Both the position numbers and the translations under genes were made by a program. A DNA stretch of 64,000 nucleotides from Gracilaria gracilis (lineage: Eukaryota; Rhodophyta; Florideophyceae; Gracilariales; Gracilariaceae), in the NCBI GenBank assembly GCA_030374805.1, contig JARGSG010000189.1, positions 682,001-746,000 on the forward strand. Direction: 5' to 3'. Below, in pieces: positions 32,962 through 44,700 of the stretch (the stretch's first letter is position 1; each line of letters starts with the position of its first letter). Under the pieces are notes generated by a model, which saw only the letters and a list, made by a program, of their open reading frames with translations, did not search any database and was not told the DNA's origin.

Positions 32962-34176
32962 ATGCGTACCGGAATGCCAATGTATGAGAGAGGATGGAGT
33001 TTCTTGTTCCAGATGATCGTGATTTAGGATAAAAAGAAAGGGTTTCTTTCCCTATGGACTGAGCACACACTGTGTACGAGAGTACACCTATCATCGTTTC
33101 AGAAGTATGAGTTGTGAACACTCATCAAAGAGTCGCACCTCAAACACGGGGTCAAGTTTAGCTCCACTCTGCCGAGCAATGGTTTCCTTTCGTTTACTAG
33201 AGCGCAACGTGGATTATGCATGCGGTTAAGAGTGATATTGAATGCAAACAACTCATCGAACTACTCAAGTCATTGTTTTGTCCTGCGTCAACTGGGGGAG
33301 AGAATCTGAACACTCTTTCCTGTTCGTTTCACTGTGCTCCATAGCTTTCAGCGGTCGAGCTGTCCATAGTGTAACCTCACACCTTTAACAAACGTTCAAG
33401 CTTCGAAAACTTGTGGTCTTCTTTCGTTGTGCCTGGAATTACTTGCAACTACCCATAAAGAACCTATCGACAAAGCACTCTACTACTGGCTAACGCGGGA
33501 GCCTCGGGAAAAGCAGCGTGGTGTACTACAGAGTGAAATTTTTGCTAGCCAGAGAAGTGGAGAAGAGTTGAAAGTTTATGGCATATCCTTTGTACTTTCT
33601 CTTCATGATGAGCCATGGTGGAGTTTACACCAAGGTATCGGCAATTGGGGCCCAGTGGCTGCGTGAAACTTGGTGGGCTGATGTTTGTTTCTTCGAATCG
33701 TCCAAGGCCTTATCCTGTCCGGCTTGCGGGAAACTAGGATCGGTTCGTGATCGGTTCGTGATCGGTTCGTGATCGGTTCGTGATCAGCTCGTGGGATTAG
33801 CTATGAAAGGACTGCATATAGCCCGTCCCCGAGTATTGTCGCTGAGTTGTCGTGTTCTTCCCTCTGGCATTTGGTGGGACTCGTAAAGGCGGAAGTTCTC
33901 ACTAGTGAGAAGGCTGTTGCCTTTAAGGAAATCGTCAAGATACGCTCTAGGCACTCCAGAAGATTGGTACCCTCAAATGATTCCCTGCGCGGTATCACGA
34001 AGATATCTTCGTAGATATCATGAGACAATCCGGCGCAAGTTCGCATGCCCGAATCTGAATGCCAAGCGGGGAAGACGAGAGCCCTCAGCTGCATTGCGGC
34101 GGATCATCTGGAGCGGGCTTTGACCCTTGAGCACCAATCTCTCACCGACTGCGTGACGTGTGCCAGGTCGCGTAGG
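32962..34176. other. No gene recognised; contains an 11-bp tandem repeat
   Basis: GET4 3' flank and unassigned sequence. The only structure I see is the tandem repeat at 33738-33792, listed separately. Confidence 0.4.
33738..33792. repeat. Five 11-bp tandem units
   Basis: Four exact units of GATCGGTTCGT followed by one degenerate unit (GATCAGCTCGT). No spacers, so this is a minisatellite and not a CRISPR. Confidence 0.9.
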
Positions 34177-35138
34177 GTTAGCGACGTTACAACCTTAAAC
34201 TCAGAAGGTCGTTGGAAAGCCCAAACAAGCCTCCCACTTCTTGGACCATGGCATTCTGGCCCGAGTGACTTAATCCACAGCCGCGGGGCCACAGATAGCA
34301 GTCGTTTCCCACAAGGATACAGGATAGAAACAGCAAATACCTGTACAGCAAACGAAAGGAGAATAGCGCTGGTATAAAAAAATAGAAATAACATATAAAA
34401 AAAAAGAACGCGATTCCCCCTTGCACCTCGTAAAGGCTGAATTCTCGAATTCGGCCTTTCAGACTCGAACCCTGGTTCTGGCAGAAACACAACCTTCACG
34501 AAAGACCAACCCTCCCCGACTCCCATTAGGCCACAGCAACTTCTGTGATACAAGGAAGAATCGGAGTTGCTTCACGAGCGCTTCCAAACGGTATTTGAAG
34601 GCGAACACGGAGCGCAATTGTACCCACATTCATATAGACAATCAAACAATTGGAAGAAGAGCAACTGGTACAATCAAATAGCAATTGCGTGTTCATTTCA
34701 CGACGGGCTTTGAATGATTGTCGAGTGCATAACGTCTGTCCTTCGTCAAAACTTTTCTCTTTGCTTTTGTGTTTTTGAAAAAGAAACAGTAACAAGAAAG
34801 AAAGAAAACCAATGATTGAAGAGTATAGAATCCATAGCTCTGAATCATTTGTCTGCTTTCTTCATTCTTCACGAGAATTGTTCTGCTTGTTCGAGGGGTA
34901 CGAGCAGAGACCACCAACGGAAAGAACGAACGAACGAGCAAGTTATACAACGTCTGGTTTTGTTGAGCTTCTTCAAATACCATATAAATTAAATTAATAA
35001 ATCCGTTACTCCTCAGCTTCATTGGATCATCTATAGCATGAAGCAAACAAGTACGAAAAGAAAAGCTCAACTGTTCAGCGTTGAGCCTAAAGCAAAAATA
35101 TCTTCAGGGCTGGGACTTCATCGTCCGACCTGCACCAT
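34177..35138 (-). repeat. Interspersed repeat, copy B
   Basis: Same orientation as copy A. It extends further at its right end (through CTTCAGGGCTGGGACTTCATCG) in common with copy C. In the left part the hairpin arm after GGCATTCTGGCCCGAGT is replaced by unrelated sequence, so this copy lost half of that hairpin. The Pol III-like module is intact. Confidence 0.85.
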
Positions 35139-37670
35139 AAGGATACAAACTTTTGAGCATTTCACAGGGCCTACAATTTGTTGACCAGACTCCGTCAAAC
35201 ACTCATTATTTTGCCTACAAACTGCAAGTTCTCCGCAGCTGAACGAGAAAAATTTAGACACAAGAAATCAATGAACAGCACTGATCGGTAGAGTCGCCTG
35301 TAATTACCGATGGAGGTAGAGAGTTGTATAGAAACTTCGAAATGGACCGCTACCCGAGAGCACGAGAAGGTGATAAAGACGCCTTGATGCAAAGAATAAA
35401 CACTTTCCTTCCCCAGATGGCGTTTTCATGTAGCAGCAGGAATTGTTTTCCTTCCTATTCGAGGCCATGTCCTCGAATAGAAAGGAAAACAATTCCTGCT
35501 GTACGTGTTGTAGCACTGCTAGTCACATTTTTGGCGGTTCTCCCAGAGCTTGGTGCCCTTTCCGTGGCATTTACTCTCAAACTCTTGTCTGAAACGCAAG
35601 CCCTGCACAAAGGAAGCTCAATTTTCGTTTACGGGCACTGCCGTCGTATTGCAGTGGTTATATTTTCGGTTTCTTCTTCTTTAATATGGTCTTCTTCTTC
35701 TTTGTTGTGGACAACAGTACCTTATTGCGACACTGTAGTAGAGCTTCACAGGAAGCTCTCTCTAAGAAGGCCAAGAACTTTTGAGGATCATATCTAATGA
35801 GAGACTTAATTGACGCTTTCGCAGCTTGCGGTATTCCAGCCATGGGTGCCCGTCACGAACGTTTGTTCAAGGCACAGCGGAAGACGATTATATTATGGTC
35901 GGCCGCCCCTGATTCCGAGACGACTCGACACCTATATAGAGATCGTTCTCTCTCCTAAAGAAGGCCAAAAACTGGTTTTCGGTCTCCGTAGAAGTCCCTT
36001 TTGCTTACTCGTTTCGCTCCCACCGGTGTTACGCGGAGTTAAGGAGACAGGCACACCGCGAGAAGGCGAGTAGCTACCGTTGTACTAGAGTGCCCACATT
36101 TACGGTTTTGCTGTCGTTTGCAGCCGTGTGCAACAGGGTCTGCTGCATGTCATAAAACGTGTGCACCAGGGTCGGCTGCATCACCTTCTCTTTCACGTAT
36201 GCAATAGTGTCTTTAAATAAAGAAGGCAGGGCACCGGAGTAAGTGGTGCAGCTACCTTCGTGTTTCACCAAGCGAGCAACGAGCATGGCCCATGTTCCAA
36301 ATGAAACGCCCCAAACCGTATTTGAAGTTCTCTCATGTTATGGGTAGATATTGAGCGTGTCGTTGGAAAACCAGGTTGCCGTACCAATTGACTTTATGGA
36401 AGTGAAGGGAAGGAAATCTGTGCAACATCCATTTGCTCCTTTACTGAAAGAATTTCCAGAGAAGTACCAGAATTCAGTTGGGACTAGGGAATCAGAGGTA
36501 ACTCTTTCGCAGTTCTATGTTGGACACACACCATTTGTTCATGCGCTTTCATCCCATCTGATAGGTAAACGTGGTGTGTGACTGCCAGGGGCGTATTTAT
36601 GACTGACTATTTTCATGTACTTCTCAGTCAATAGTCATAAACTTGAAACGATGGGTAGTCACATTCCTCCAGAAACAATCAGAAACGAGGTTTGAAACCC
36701 TTAGAGAAGGCATAACCGTAGATATTCTGACGAAAGAGGCAAGAACAGTCAGTCACAAATACGACCCTGGTGACTGCACACATGGGATTTTAATCGATAT
36801 GGAACAACATGTGTTTAGATGCCCGAAAAGGAATTTATCTAGGAGGTTATGCTTGCCTTCACCTCTGAGCGAAGAGGTTTAGTAGTTGCTGATGTTGTTC
36901 AGAGATAGTCTGAATAGATATTGGCCTTTCTAGTGAGAGAACGCTTCTTCGAATGGAAGCCTTCACCATCAAATTGTAGTTAAACTTGTGTGCGCATGAA
37001 AGAGAGAGAGAAAGTATGTATTTCACTTTAACAACCACAACTACAAAAACAGGTACATAGCATCATCCAACGGGAAAATGTCCTGTCAAACGCTGCAGGT
37101 TACTTGAGTGACAAATAGTAAACATAATCCTTTTCGTTCTGTTGAACGTATTCTAAGCAACCATAAGCTCACGTTCATAAAACGATGACCCGATTGGAGC
37201 AGAACCCAGCGACGCGTCTAAGCCAAATAACCAACGCGATGATGCACAAATACTGAAGAACCATTGGCGATCAAGCAAGCATTTCAAAGCTAGCTTCACA
37301 CACGAAATCAGGGTTCAGGGACTGGCCAAAACAAAACCGTTACCAATGTCACAATAGAGAGGAAAGCTTTAGCGCATGTTGCGTTGCATGCTTGCAGAGT
37401 AGCCCTCTTACCATTGTACAAAGCGGTAGTATACGGAGCTAGACAAAAGAATCCAGGAAATTTAAACATTCAGCAGCGCGGCTGATTGGGAGAATGAGTA
37501 ACACAACGAACGGAAGTGATTACCGCCCTGGATACCTCAAAGTTCGAAGAGCATTTCGACAAGTCTCAGGAAGAGGATAAATGACATTTTCGATGATACA
37601 GGGGACACGCAGACGGGCATACAAGCAGTGTGGAAAACAACCAGGCTAAAATTACATGGTCAAGTTAAGT
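35139..37670. other. No gene recognised; one strong hairpin
   Basis: A 2.5-kb stretch without a supported gene. It includes the long hairpin at 35435-35500 (listed separately), the weaker inverted repeat TTTATGACT..AGTCATAAA near 36595-36640 and a GA-rich run near 37003. Confidence 0.4.
35435..35500. repeat. 30-bp inverted repeat with 6-nt loop
   Basis: The left arm 35435-35464 (AGCAGGAATTGTTTTCC...) and right arm 35471-35500 pair over 30 bases with one mismatch, which would be a G-U wobble in one RNA strand. The loop is CCATGT. It is the longest near-perfect hairpin I noticed in the window and lies in otherwise empty sequence. It could be a small-RNA precursor, a foldback transposon tip or a replication-slippage product. 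Confidence 0.9.
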
Positions 37671-39293
37671 TTATTGATCCAGGGATAAGTCATGGTGCTT
37701 CGTTGAAGACACTTTCTCTCGGCAGGCATTGAAGGCAGATTCAGACACTACTCGGAAAGCATGGCCACCGCGAGAGCTCTTCAATTCCACCTTCTTGCAC
37801 CACTCCGGTGCAAGTAAAACAATCGAATCTACTTGTTTCTGCAGATCGTCTCTGACCCACTTCTTGGGGTGCAGTTTCTCCAACTTGAGGATCAACTGGC
37901 TCCAACCCATGGCAGATCGCTTCTCATTTCTCATCACAATGTAGATGCTGTCCATTGTACTCGGCAGCTTGGACAGAAGCGATTCGTTAGTCTTCTTCTC
38001 TTCCACCAGCTTCGACTGTTGCTCCCTTTGAGACTTCGATCGCGCACGAACTCGTTCGAGAAGGGTCTTAGAGATACACCCATCTGCAAAGTCATCTTCA
38101 TCTTCATCAGGACTTGTTTCGTTCTCGTCTAAATCGTCCCTCGTTTCATCAGCGTCGGGGAGATTGAACCGTACCCGCTTGACAGTTCGTACCGCTGCAC
38201 GAGAGGTTTCATCGAAAGACAGAGGGGGAGATGGTAGCTCGCTTACTTCTTTCTCCAAATCGAATTCTGGATGCCATACATCGCTCTTATACCGCGTCTC
38301 CGAAATGCGTTCAAGGAAGCTATCGTGATGTTGTCGGACGCGTTGAAGCAAGCGTTTGTGCAACAAAGATCGCCTCAACCTCGCATAACCTTCACCAAGA
38401 GAGCTTTTAGTATCCTGTTCACACTTGTTCTTCGCATTTCCTGATCGGTCGCGATCATCATCCGGTTCATCAAGTCTGACAATCAGACTGTCTGATGGTC
38501 TCTTTGGGTTCACGGTTACCTTAGGACCTGGCAAAACTGCGACAGCTTCAGGAACTATATGGGCGAGCTGTGAGAGAACCTTGATAGTAAAGTCACGGCG
38601 CGTGGTTCGGGCGACAATATCGCGCAATTCGCCGACAGTAGGTCTCATCTTTCGAACTTTGAGAAGAGACACAGCAGTTTCCAGGCCGATTAGTGTATCC
38701 AACACGAGAGCGTACGATTTGGGAAGCATGGACTTGTCGTACACTAAAGCGTCTCCACCGGGGATCGATGTTGAACGAGAGGTCGACGGTGGTTGAGCCG
38801 CCAGAACTGAGGCAATGGAGTTTGCTCTCGGTTTCGGAGGCGACTTTTTCGTCACCTGTGGTTTGGCGGGTGACGAGGGATCTGAACGCTTCCTCGCAGA
38901 AGTGGTCGGTCGCCTGGTATCCATATGCGGCGGAGCGAGAGTAAAAGAAGGCTGAGCACATTTCCTTGTGCGCTTTGACTCTCGCTCCTTCTTGAGGATT
39001 TCGGAAAGACGCCACTTTTTCTTCTGAGACTCGACTTGTTCCGCGGACTGGATGGCCGAGTGCTGCACCGACGATGCAGGGATGGTTGGTAGCGGAATAA
39101 CGGCGGCTGGAACAATGTCTGGAGCGCAGTGTGAGAGCTTCTGGCGCTTTTCGGTGTTTTCGGCAGGGTCTTCGAACGTCCTGGGCTTTCTTACGCGGTC
39201 GTGCAGGAGGTTGGTTAATCGATGCTGTTCACCGCGTTCAACGGCTCGCTCAGTTTCCTGACGGAGCCGCTTCAAACTGCGCTTCGAAGTCAT
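37671..39293 (-). CDS. CDT1: CDT1 DNA replication licensing factor
   Basis: A 540-aa protein. CDT1 loads the MCM2-7 helicase with ORC and CDC6 in G1. The central winged-helix (geminin-binding fold) is seen at about 190-255: LPKSYALVLDTLIGLETAVSLL, then RKMRPTVGELRDIV and QLAHIVPEAVAV. The C-terminal MCM-binding winged helix is at about 440-525 (GWSQLILKLEKLHPKKWVRDDLQKQV). The N-terminal 180 residues are basic and disordered, with SP/TP sites and an RSLKRL cyclin-docking-like motif. I see no canonical N-terminal PIP degron (QxxLTDFF type), unlike metazoan CDT1. ATG 39293, single exon. Two E2F-type sites lie 246-380 bp upstream. Identification rests on the two winged-helix patterns. Confidence 0.8.
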   Translation of the reverse strand: MTSKRSLKRLRQETERAVERGEQHRLTNLLHDRVRKPRTFEDPAENTEKRQKLSHCAPDIVPAAVIPLPTIPASSVQHSAIQSAEQVESQKKKWRLSEILKKERESKRTRKCAQPSFTLAPPHMDTRRPTTSARKRSDPSSPAKPQVTKKSPPKPRANSIASVLAAQPPSTSRSTSIPGGDALVYDKSMLPKSYALVLDTLIGLETAVSLLKVRKMRPTVGELRDIVARTTRRDFTIKVLSQLAHIVPEAVAVLPGPKVTVNPKRPSDSLIVRLDEPDDDRDRSGNAKNKCEQDTKSSLGEGYARLRRSLLHKRLLQRVRQHHDSFLERISETRYKSDVWHPEFDLEKEVSELPSPPLSFDETSRAAVRTVKRVRFNLPDADETRDDLDENETSPDEDEDDFADGCISKTLLERVRARSKSQREQQSKLVEEKKTNESLLSKLPSTMDSIYIVMRNEKRSAMGWSQLILKLEKLHPKKWVRDDLQKQVDSIVLLAPEWCKKVELKSSRGGHAFRVVSESAFNACREKVSSTKHHDLSLDQ

Positions 39294-39538
39294 GGTAGAT
39301 GTGTTAGTGGGGAGTAAGACGGATTATGATCCAGTCTTACCCGCGGCTGAGGAGAGAAAGTGGAAACGGGAGAGGGAGGGGTTGGAGGAAGGAGGCAGGA
39401 AGAGGGAGGCACCCTTTGAAAAGTAAAGGCGGGGCCAGAGAACGATGGGGGGCGGTGAGGAGCGACAGTGGCGGGTAAACGGCGGCGCGGTATGAGCTGG
39501 AGCGGGTATGAGCCCTTTTGAACGACGAGTACTAGTGG

Positions 39539-39552
39539 TTTCGCGCCAAAAA
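39539..39552. promoter_or_regulatory. E2F-type site upstream of CDT1
   Basis: TTTCGCGCCAAAAA contains the consensus TTTSSCGC as TTTCGCGC and, on the other strand, TTTGGCGC. It is 246 bp upstream of the CDT1 start codon. CDT1 is a classic E2F target in plants and animals. Confidence 0.65.
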
Positions 39553-39660
39553 TGAGCATGAGCCGGGCCAGCCTCTGCACGGTATCAAACAATTTAGGGC
39601 AAAACAAGGGCGTCGAGTATTAGCTGGCAGGCTCCGCGCAGGAGGATACGGTATATAGAT

Positions 39661-39673
39661 CTGGCGCCAAAAT
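39661..39673. promoter_or_regulatory. Second E2F-type site upstream of CDT1
   Basis: CTGGCGCCAAAAT reads ATTTTGGCGCCAG on the minus (gene) strand, a good E2F match about 370 bp upstream of CDT1. Confidence 0.6.
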
Positions 39674-40057
39674 CGATGCAAAGCCAAAGACGCGCGAAAG
39701 CGGCGAGGCGAGTGATGCTCGGCCACCTGGGTGGACACTGTCCACAACGGTGCGATCAATGAGAGGTTCGTTATGTCTGCGGCGACAAAGCGATGTCCGC
39801 AATGTGCTCCCAAACTATCGAACGCCCGCCCCGCAGCCGAATGGCTCATGTTCTCGCATCGAATGATCCCCGAGGCCGCGCTTCGTTGCCTACACGTTCT
39901 TATCGGTCCGGGGCACTACAACTTCATCGCGCACCAAATTGGCGCTCCCCTCCCATCTCTCCATTTTATGTTCCTGCAAAACGCTTAGTCACCTACAACT
40001 ACCAGCCCGTGTACCAAAACCAGACTAATTACAGGCGCCACGCAAACAACGTCTCTG

Positions 40058-41074
40058 CTATTGCTGTGCAGGACCTTCTCCATCCCCGGAATCCTCTGGC
40101 TTGCCCTTTTGCTTTTGAGATTCATCAAATTCACTAACCACTGCCCTCATTCTTTCTCTCACCGCATACAAATCCTTCCGATCTTTATCTGGTGTGCTCT
40201 TGTTCGCAGCAAACGACATCACATGCTTCGAAGCTCTCGCGATCATATCTCTTCGAAACTTTGGCTTCAGTCCAATGTCTTTGGCACTGACTAGTTCTAT
40301 TAGTCTGTTTAGGATTCTTTCCAAAATTCTCTTAATGAGCGCTGGCGAGTACTTCTGAGGCTGCTTCATAATCTGCGTTGGACCTTTCAGAATGTTGTCA
40401 AACACTTTGTGTGCACCGTTACCAGAAAGCAAATTTCCTCGCTTGAGGGTCGGATGCATGACCTTATCAATATAAACATCGAGGATGTGCAGTGCAAACC
40501 CTTGTCCTTGTTTGTGCGCATGATCCCATACTTGAATTTGAAGAATCTCAACCAGTTTATGCAAGTTCTGTATGAAAGCTTCATCTGTGGTCTGTCGCAA
40601 TACCATGTCTGCTGACTTGCTCAACGCAGCATTCGTAAGTTCGTAGTACTTGTCAACCCGATGTCGGTCAATGCCAAACCATTCTCGCATCATGCAGTTG
40701 AAAAAACTGGCAAGAAACGGCCATCCGATAATATCAGAGAGTCCAATCACGTTCTCTATGGTGCTTGTTATCACACGAGGTTTGTCTGCCATCCATACGC
40801 AATAGAACAATGCCTTCCAGAGACGGTCAATTTCTCTGGCTTGTAGGTTGTCCCCATTTCCCCGTAGCCATGATTGAAGTGATGATAGGGATGCTTCTCG
40901 CACTCTTCGTTCGGTATCTGACAGAGCGCGAGCGAATTTTAGTTCGCGCTCCCCAACCACGACTCTGTTGTTTACAACGTCCAGTGTCTCATGTAGGTGT
41001 TCAATTACTTTGCTGTTTACCTTCTTCTTGTTCGACCGTTTCCGCTTGAATTTTATCTGGTGCTGACTCTTCAT
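40058..41074 (-). CDS. RRP1: RRP1/Nop52 ribosomal RNA processing protein
   Basis: A 338-aa nucleolar protein of the Nop52 family, needed for 27S/32S pre-rRNA processing toward the 60S subunit. Diagnostic blocks: FARALSDTERRVREASLSSL, LWKALFYCVWMADKP, a hydrophobic FLASFFNCMMREWFGIDRHRVDKYYEL, and GLALHILDVYIDK-like GFALHILDVYIDKV. A Lys/Arg-rich N-terminus (KFKRKRSNKKK) serves as a nuclear/nucleolar signal. The open frame begins 27 nt further upstream with a non-ATG codon, so I use ATG 41074. A polypyrimidine-like TTTTCCGTAG just upstream hints at a 5'-UTR intron. It is divergent from the gene at 41753. Confidence 0.88.
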   Translation of the reverse strand: MKSQHQIKFKRKRSNKKKVNSKVIEHLHETLDVVNNRVVVGERELKFARALSDTERRVREASLSSLQSWLRGNGDNLQAREIDRLWKALFYCVWMADKPRVITSTIENVIGLSDIIGWPFLASFFNCMMREWFGIDRHRVDKYYELTNAALSKSADMVLRQTTDEAFIQNLHKLVEILQIQVWDHAHKQGQGFALHILDVYIDKVMHPTLKRGNLLSGNGAHKVFDNILKGPTQIMKQPQKYSPALIKRILERILNRLIELVSAKDIGLKPKFRRDMIARASKHVMSFAANKSTPDKDRKDLYAVRERMRAVVSEFDESQKQKGKPEDSGDGEGPAQQ

Positions 41075-41752
41075 ATCTGTTCTACGGAAAAGAGTACACA
41101 AGTCGTATCAGATGCTTCCGCACGAAGAGTAGATATCAACCGACTTCGAGACCTTGCTCGCCGTCGCAAGTTTCAGAGAAAAAGGGCACCAAATGAACCA
41201 ATGTCCTACCTATTTTTTCATTTAAATTTGGAGCAGTCCTTTGGGCATGTTGACGGACAAAAGCAGGCTCAAGTTTGAAGTTCAAACTGCCAGTCCGATA
41301 GCTGCTAGCTAGATAGTGGCATCGAAGGCTTGGGGAGCAAACTTTGTTAGTTCCTTGTTTCTCACCTGTCGAAGGCACGAAGTCACCGGAACAAGGGCAT
41401 GTTCGTTACCAATAGAAACAAGTAGTAGCAGTGTGTGAGCTTCTGAAAGTGTTTCGCTTTCTGCACCTATCTGCAAGGGATCGGACCCCCGGAAGACGAA
41501 CGGCTTGGATGCTGCTTCCTGGCCAGCGGGACAAAAGTACCAGGGTAGGAGCTTTCCATCACTTCGAAGAATTGGGTATACTGAAGGTCCAAGTTTGGCG
41601 CTCTGGGAAGCCATGTAATTACAAGACTGCTACACGCTGAGAAGTACATTGTCTTTCGACGGTGATGTAGCTACGAATGCGATAACTTTCTTGAAAGCTT
41701 TCTCGCCCCTTTCTTTTCAAATCCGGTGACCTTATTGAAATCTGGTGCTAGT
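41075..41752. other. Divergent promoter region (RRP1 / GCP)
   Basis: 678 bp between two divergent start codons. No other gene seen and no E2F-type site noticed. Confidence 0.5.
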
Positions 41753-44700
41753 ATGGATGACAGCTCTCTTTCAGTAGTTCAACTTACGAAAGAAATGCTA
41801 CGAGAGAAGTGGATCCTAGGTTATGAAGTACTTTTAGATATCACTGGTGAGTTTCGAAAACATTTCGTTGACACAAATGTCGATTGTGGTGCATTTCTAT
41901 TTGATGTTGTCCTGGAAATGCGTATGGCTGGACGTCTTATAGATGCCGAGAAACTCAACCATATTGTTAATTCTGCTGATGGTGGCTCACTACTTGAGTC
42001 ATCGAAGTCAATTCTTCTGGTGTTGCTGCTCTGCGCACGGAACCTGAGGAAGAAAAGGATCGAAGCGCATCACCTGCTGTTTAACTCAGAAAGGCTATTG
42101 CGAAATCTTAAAAGCGTTTCCACTTGTGGCGAAGCAGCTGAACAGACATCGAAAGGTTCCGGCCTGTTTTCCCTCCCCTTGGGAGCTGGGGACATGGAGA
42201 TGGGTTCTTCTCTCCCGCCAAGGTCTCTCTCAACCACAAGCAACAATACAGTAGATTTCGAGGAGCGTTTAGCAGCAACTGCGCGTTATGCCATGGAATT
42301 TGAAGCCCGAAGATGGGAGAGCATGCTATGCACTTCGCCGATACCATCTGAGCGTGAAACAGTGAGCATTGGTTTCGCACCAAGCATTTTTGACTTTGAG
42401 CCATGGAGAAAATATAGATCCTTCGCCAAAAAGCTCGTGGTAAAGGAGCCGAGCGTTGAAAATCTTCTTCCAAAAGAGTTGTCTCGCGATGAACGGATAC
42501 TTCAACACGTATTATGCCGTTTCATCTGCGGACCAGAGTTTGACGAGATTGTTGCGCATCCAGATGATAGCTGCGAGCTTAACAGGTTGCAGGGGGTTTT
42601 GTTGGGAAGCGATGACTTATCTGAAGAAACGAAAAGGGTACTGCTTGGAAGGACGGACACAAGTCGGCAACGAAGATGGGCTCACGAACTTTTGACTACT
42701 ATACGACAATCCAAGGACGAGGTGACAGAGCTAACGATAAGGTCAAGCGCATGCGGTGCACTGTTCCAGGATATACTGTCGTTTTCGAACGTTTACGCCC
42801 CTCATGCCGTCGGTCGATCACTGAAAGCTGTGATCAGCTTCACAGAAGAATTCGCAGACGACTACTACCAGTCTTTACTTGAACGTGCTCGTGACCATTC
42901 CACGCCCCCCGGAAACAAGCCTTGGGCCTTGCTGAGTGAAGCCGAATCTAAGATATCAGACATGTATTATCTGGGACAGCTCTTGTCAAAACTAGAAAAC
43001 ACAGATGGACTGTCGTGTGCGGTGTTAAACGTCCTGATGAAATATGCTACCCAATCCACCGGTAGTTCAGCTTTGAACGCTTTGTTTGTGCGGGTCCTCA
43101 TGACGTACATGGATTTTGTGTGGGATTGGTTTTTCGAGGCATCATGTCGAAGAGATTCGAGGCATGAGTTTTTTGGGACCATGTTAGGACTATCTGCACG
43201 TGGATCAGAGTTGCTTGAGAGTGAAGACGAACATAGAGCAAGAGAATTATCAGAAACATCGGATGAAGAGGGCGAAGTAACAAGTGGTGTATACCCGAGC
43301 ATTTTCACTCATGAGCAAGCTCTATTCCTCGTCAGGGCGGGCCGGAGTCGATCCTTGCTACAATATTTTGGTCTCGAGAAGGATGCTCTGGCAGAGAAGC
43401 CATCAGACCTCAGCTCATCTCTACTCGGCAGTGATCTGAACCTATGTCGATCTCGCTTGGAGAGTTTCTCGCGTACCGTTGACTCTGTTGACTTTATTTC
43501 GTGTGAACAGGAAATAGCGCAGCATTCAGACTCGCCCATATCGGTACCGTTTGCAAGCTCGAGCGGATATGTAGCAGATAAGGAAGATTATGCAGCGGGA
43601 TTAGACGAAACTTCTTCTGACATTATCGATGTCCCTGCTGCCAATGTCGATCATTGTGAGACGCAGGGAAGCACAATTGCACAAGACGTCCGCGCGTGCA
43701 ATACTGAACAGAGCATACCATCGCTGTTCCAACTCCCTCAGGATCAAGATCTCCCCGATCTTGAGCATCGGGACTCAGCAGGATCCCAGAGTTGCTTCAC
43801 GTTGAAACAGGTATCGGACGACACCCCCGCTAAAAACCAGAATCTCATAGAGATATATTCGCCACCGTTAAACATCGTTTTCGGCGAGTTCATGATGCAG
43901 CCACTGCGTAAGATAGACAAACTTGTGCAGACGAAGGTGATGCAATGCTTTATTCAAGATCTGAACTTGTTTGATCATTTTCACAATCTTCGGGCTCACG
44001 TACTCCTGGGAGCTGGTGATTTCGCAAACGCCCTGGTCGGTCAGATTGAGGGGGCTGCCAGAACATCCGAAGCAAACGAAAGATATATCCAACGAAGAGT
44101 TAATGCGGCCATGACTTTCTATGGAACATCAGGAGCCGGTGGCAGATACCTACGGGACCAGACGTTATTGAATCGTTCCCTTCAAACGGCTTTAAACTTA
44201 TACTCACGGAACCTAAATACGTTCGCCGATCTGCTCTTTGTCGACTCTGAGGGTCATGCTAATGAAGATGAGAAGCCGTCTAGAGGTGCGTCGCTGTGGG
44301 ACCATCCCGTGGCGTTCAAGTACAGCGTAGATTTTCCACTGAACATAATCTTCTCGGACGAAGTGATGTCTTTGTACTCTAAGATATCAGATTTCTTTCT
44401 GAGAGTGCTACGGGCAAAACTGAGCTTAAGGAGTTTGTTTGGTTTATCTCGCAGAAATAGCATCATCTACAAAACCTCCGATGATTCTTTACTCAACAAC
44501 AAACAGCTTCAGGTTTGCTTGTGGAATTTTTCATGGCATGCAGAACATTTTGTGTCAATATTCGGAGGGTTTGAGATGGATCAGGTTCTCAGAACGGCCT
44601 GGAGTGAGTTTGAGTCATCATGGAATGAAACGACTTGTATCTGGGATCTAAGAGAGGCCCATAAGAAGTTCCTTGAGAACTCTGTTCGACGATGTCTCCT

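Noticed and set aside
33738-33792. Short direct repeats as a CRISPR
   Set aside because: Units are contiguous 11-mers without spacers, in a eukaryotic context.
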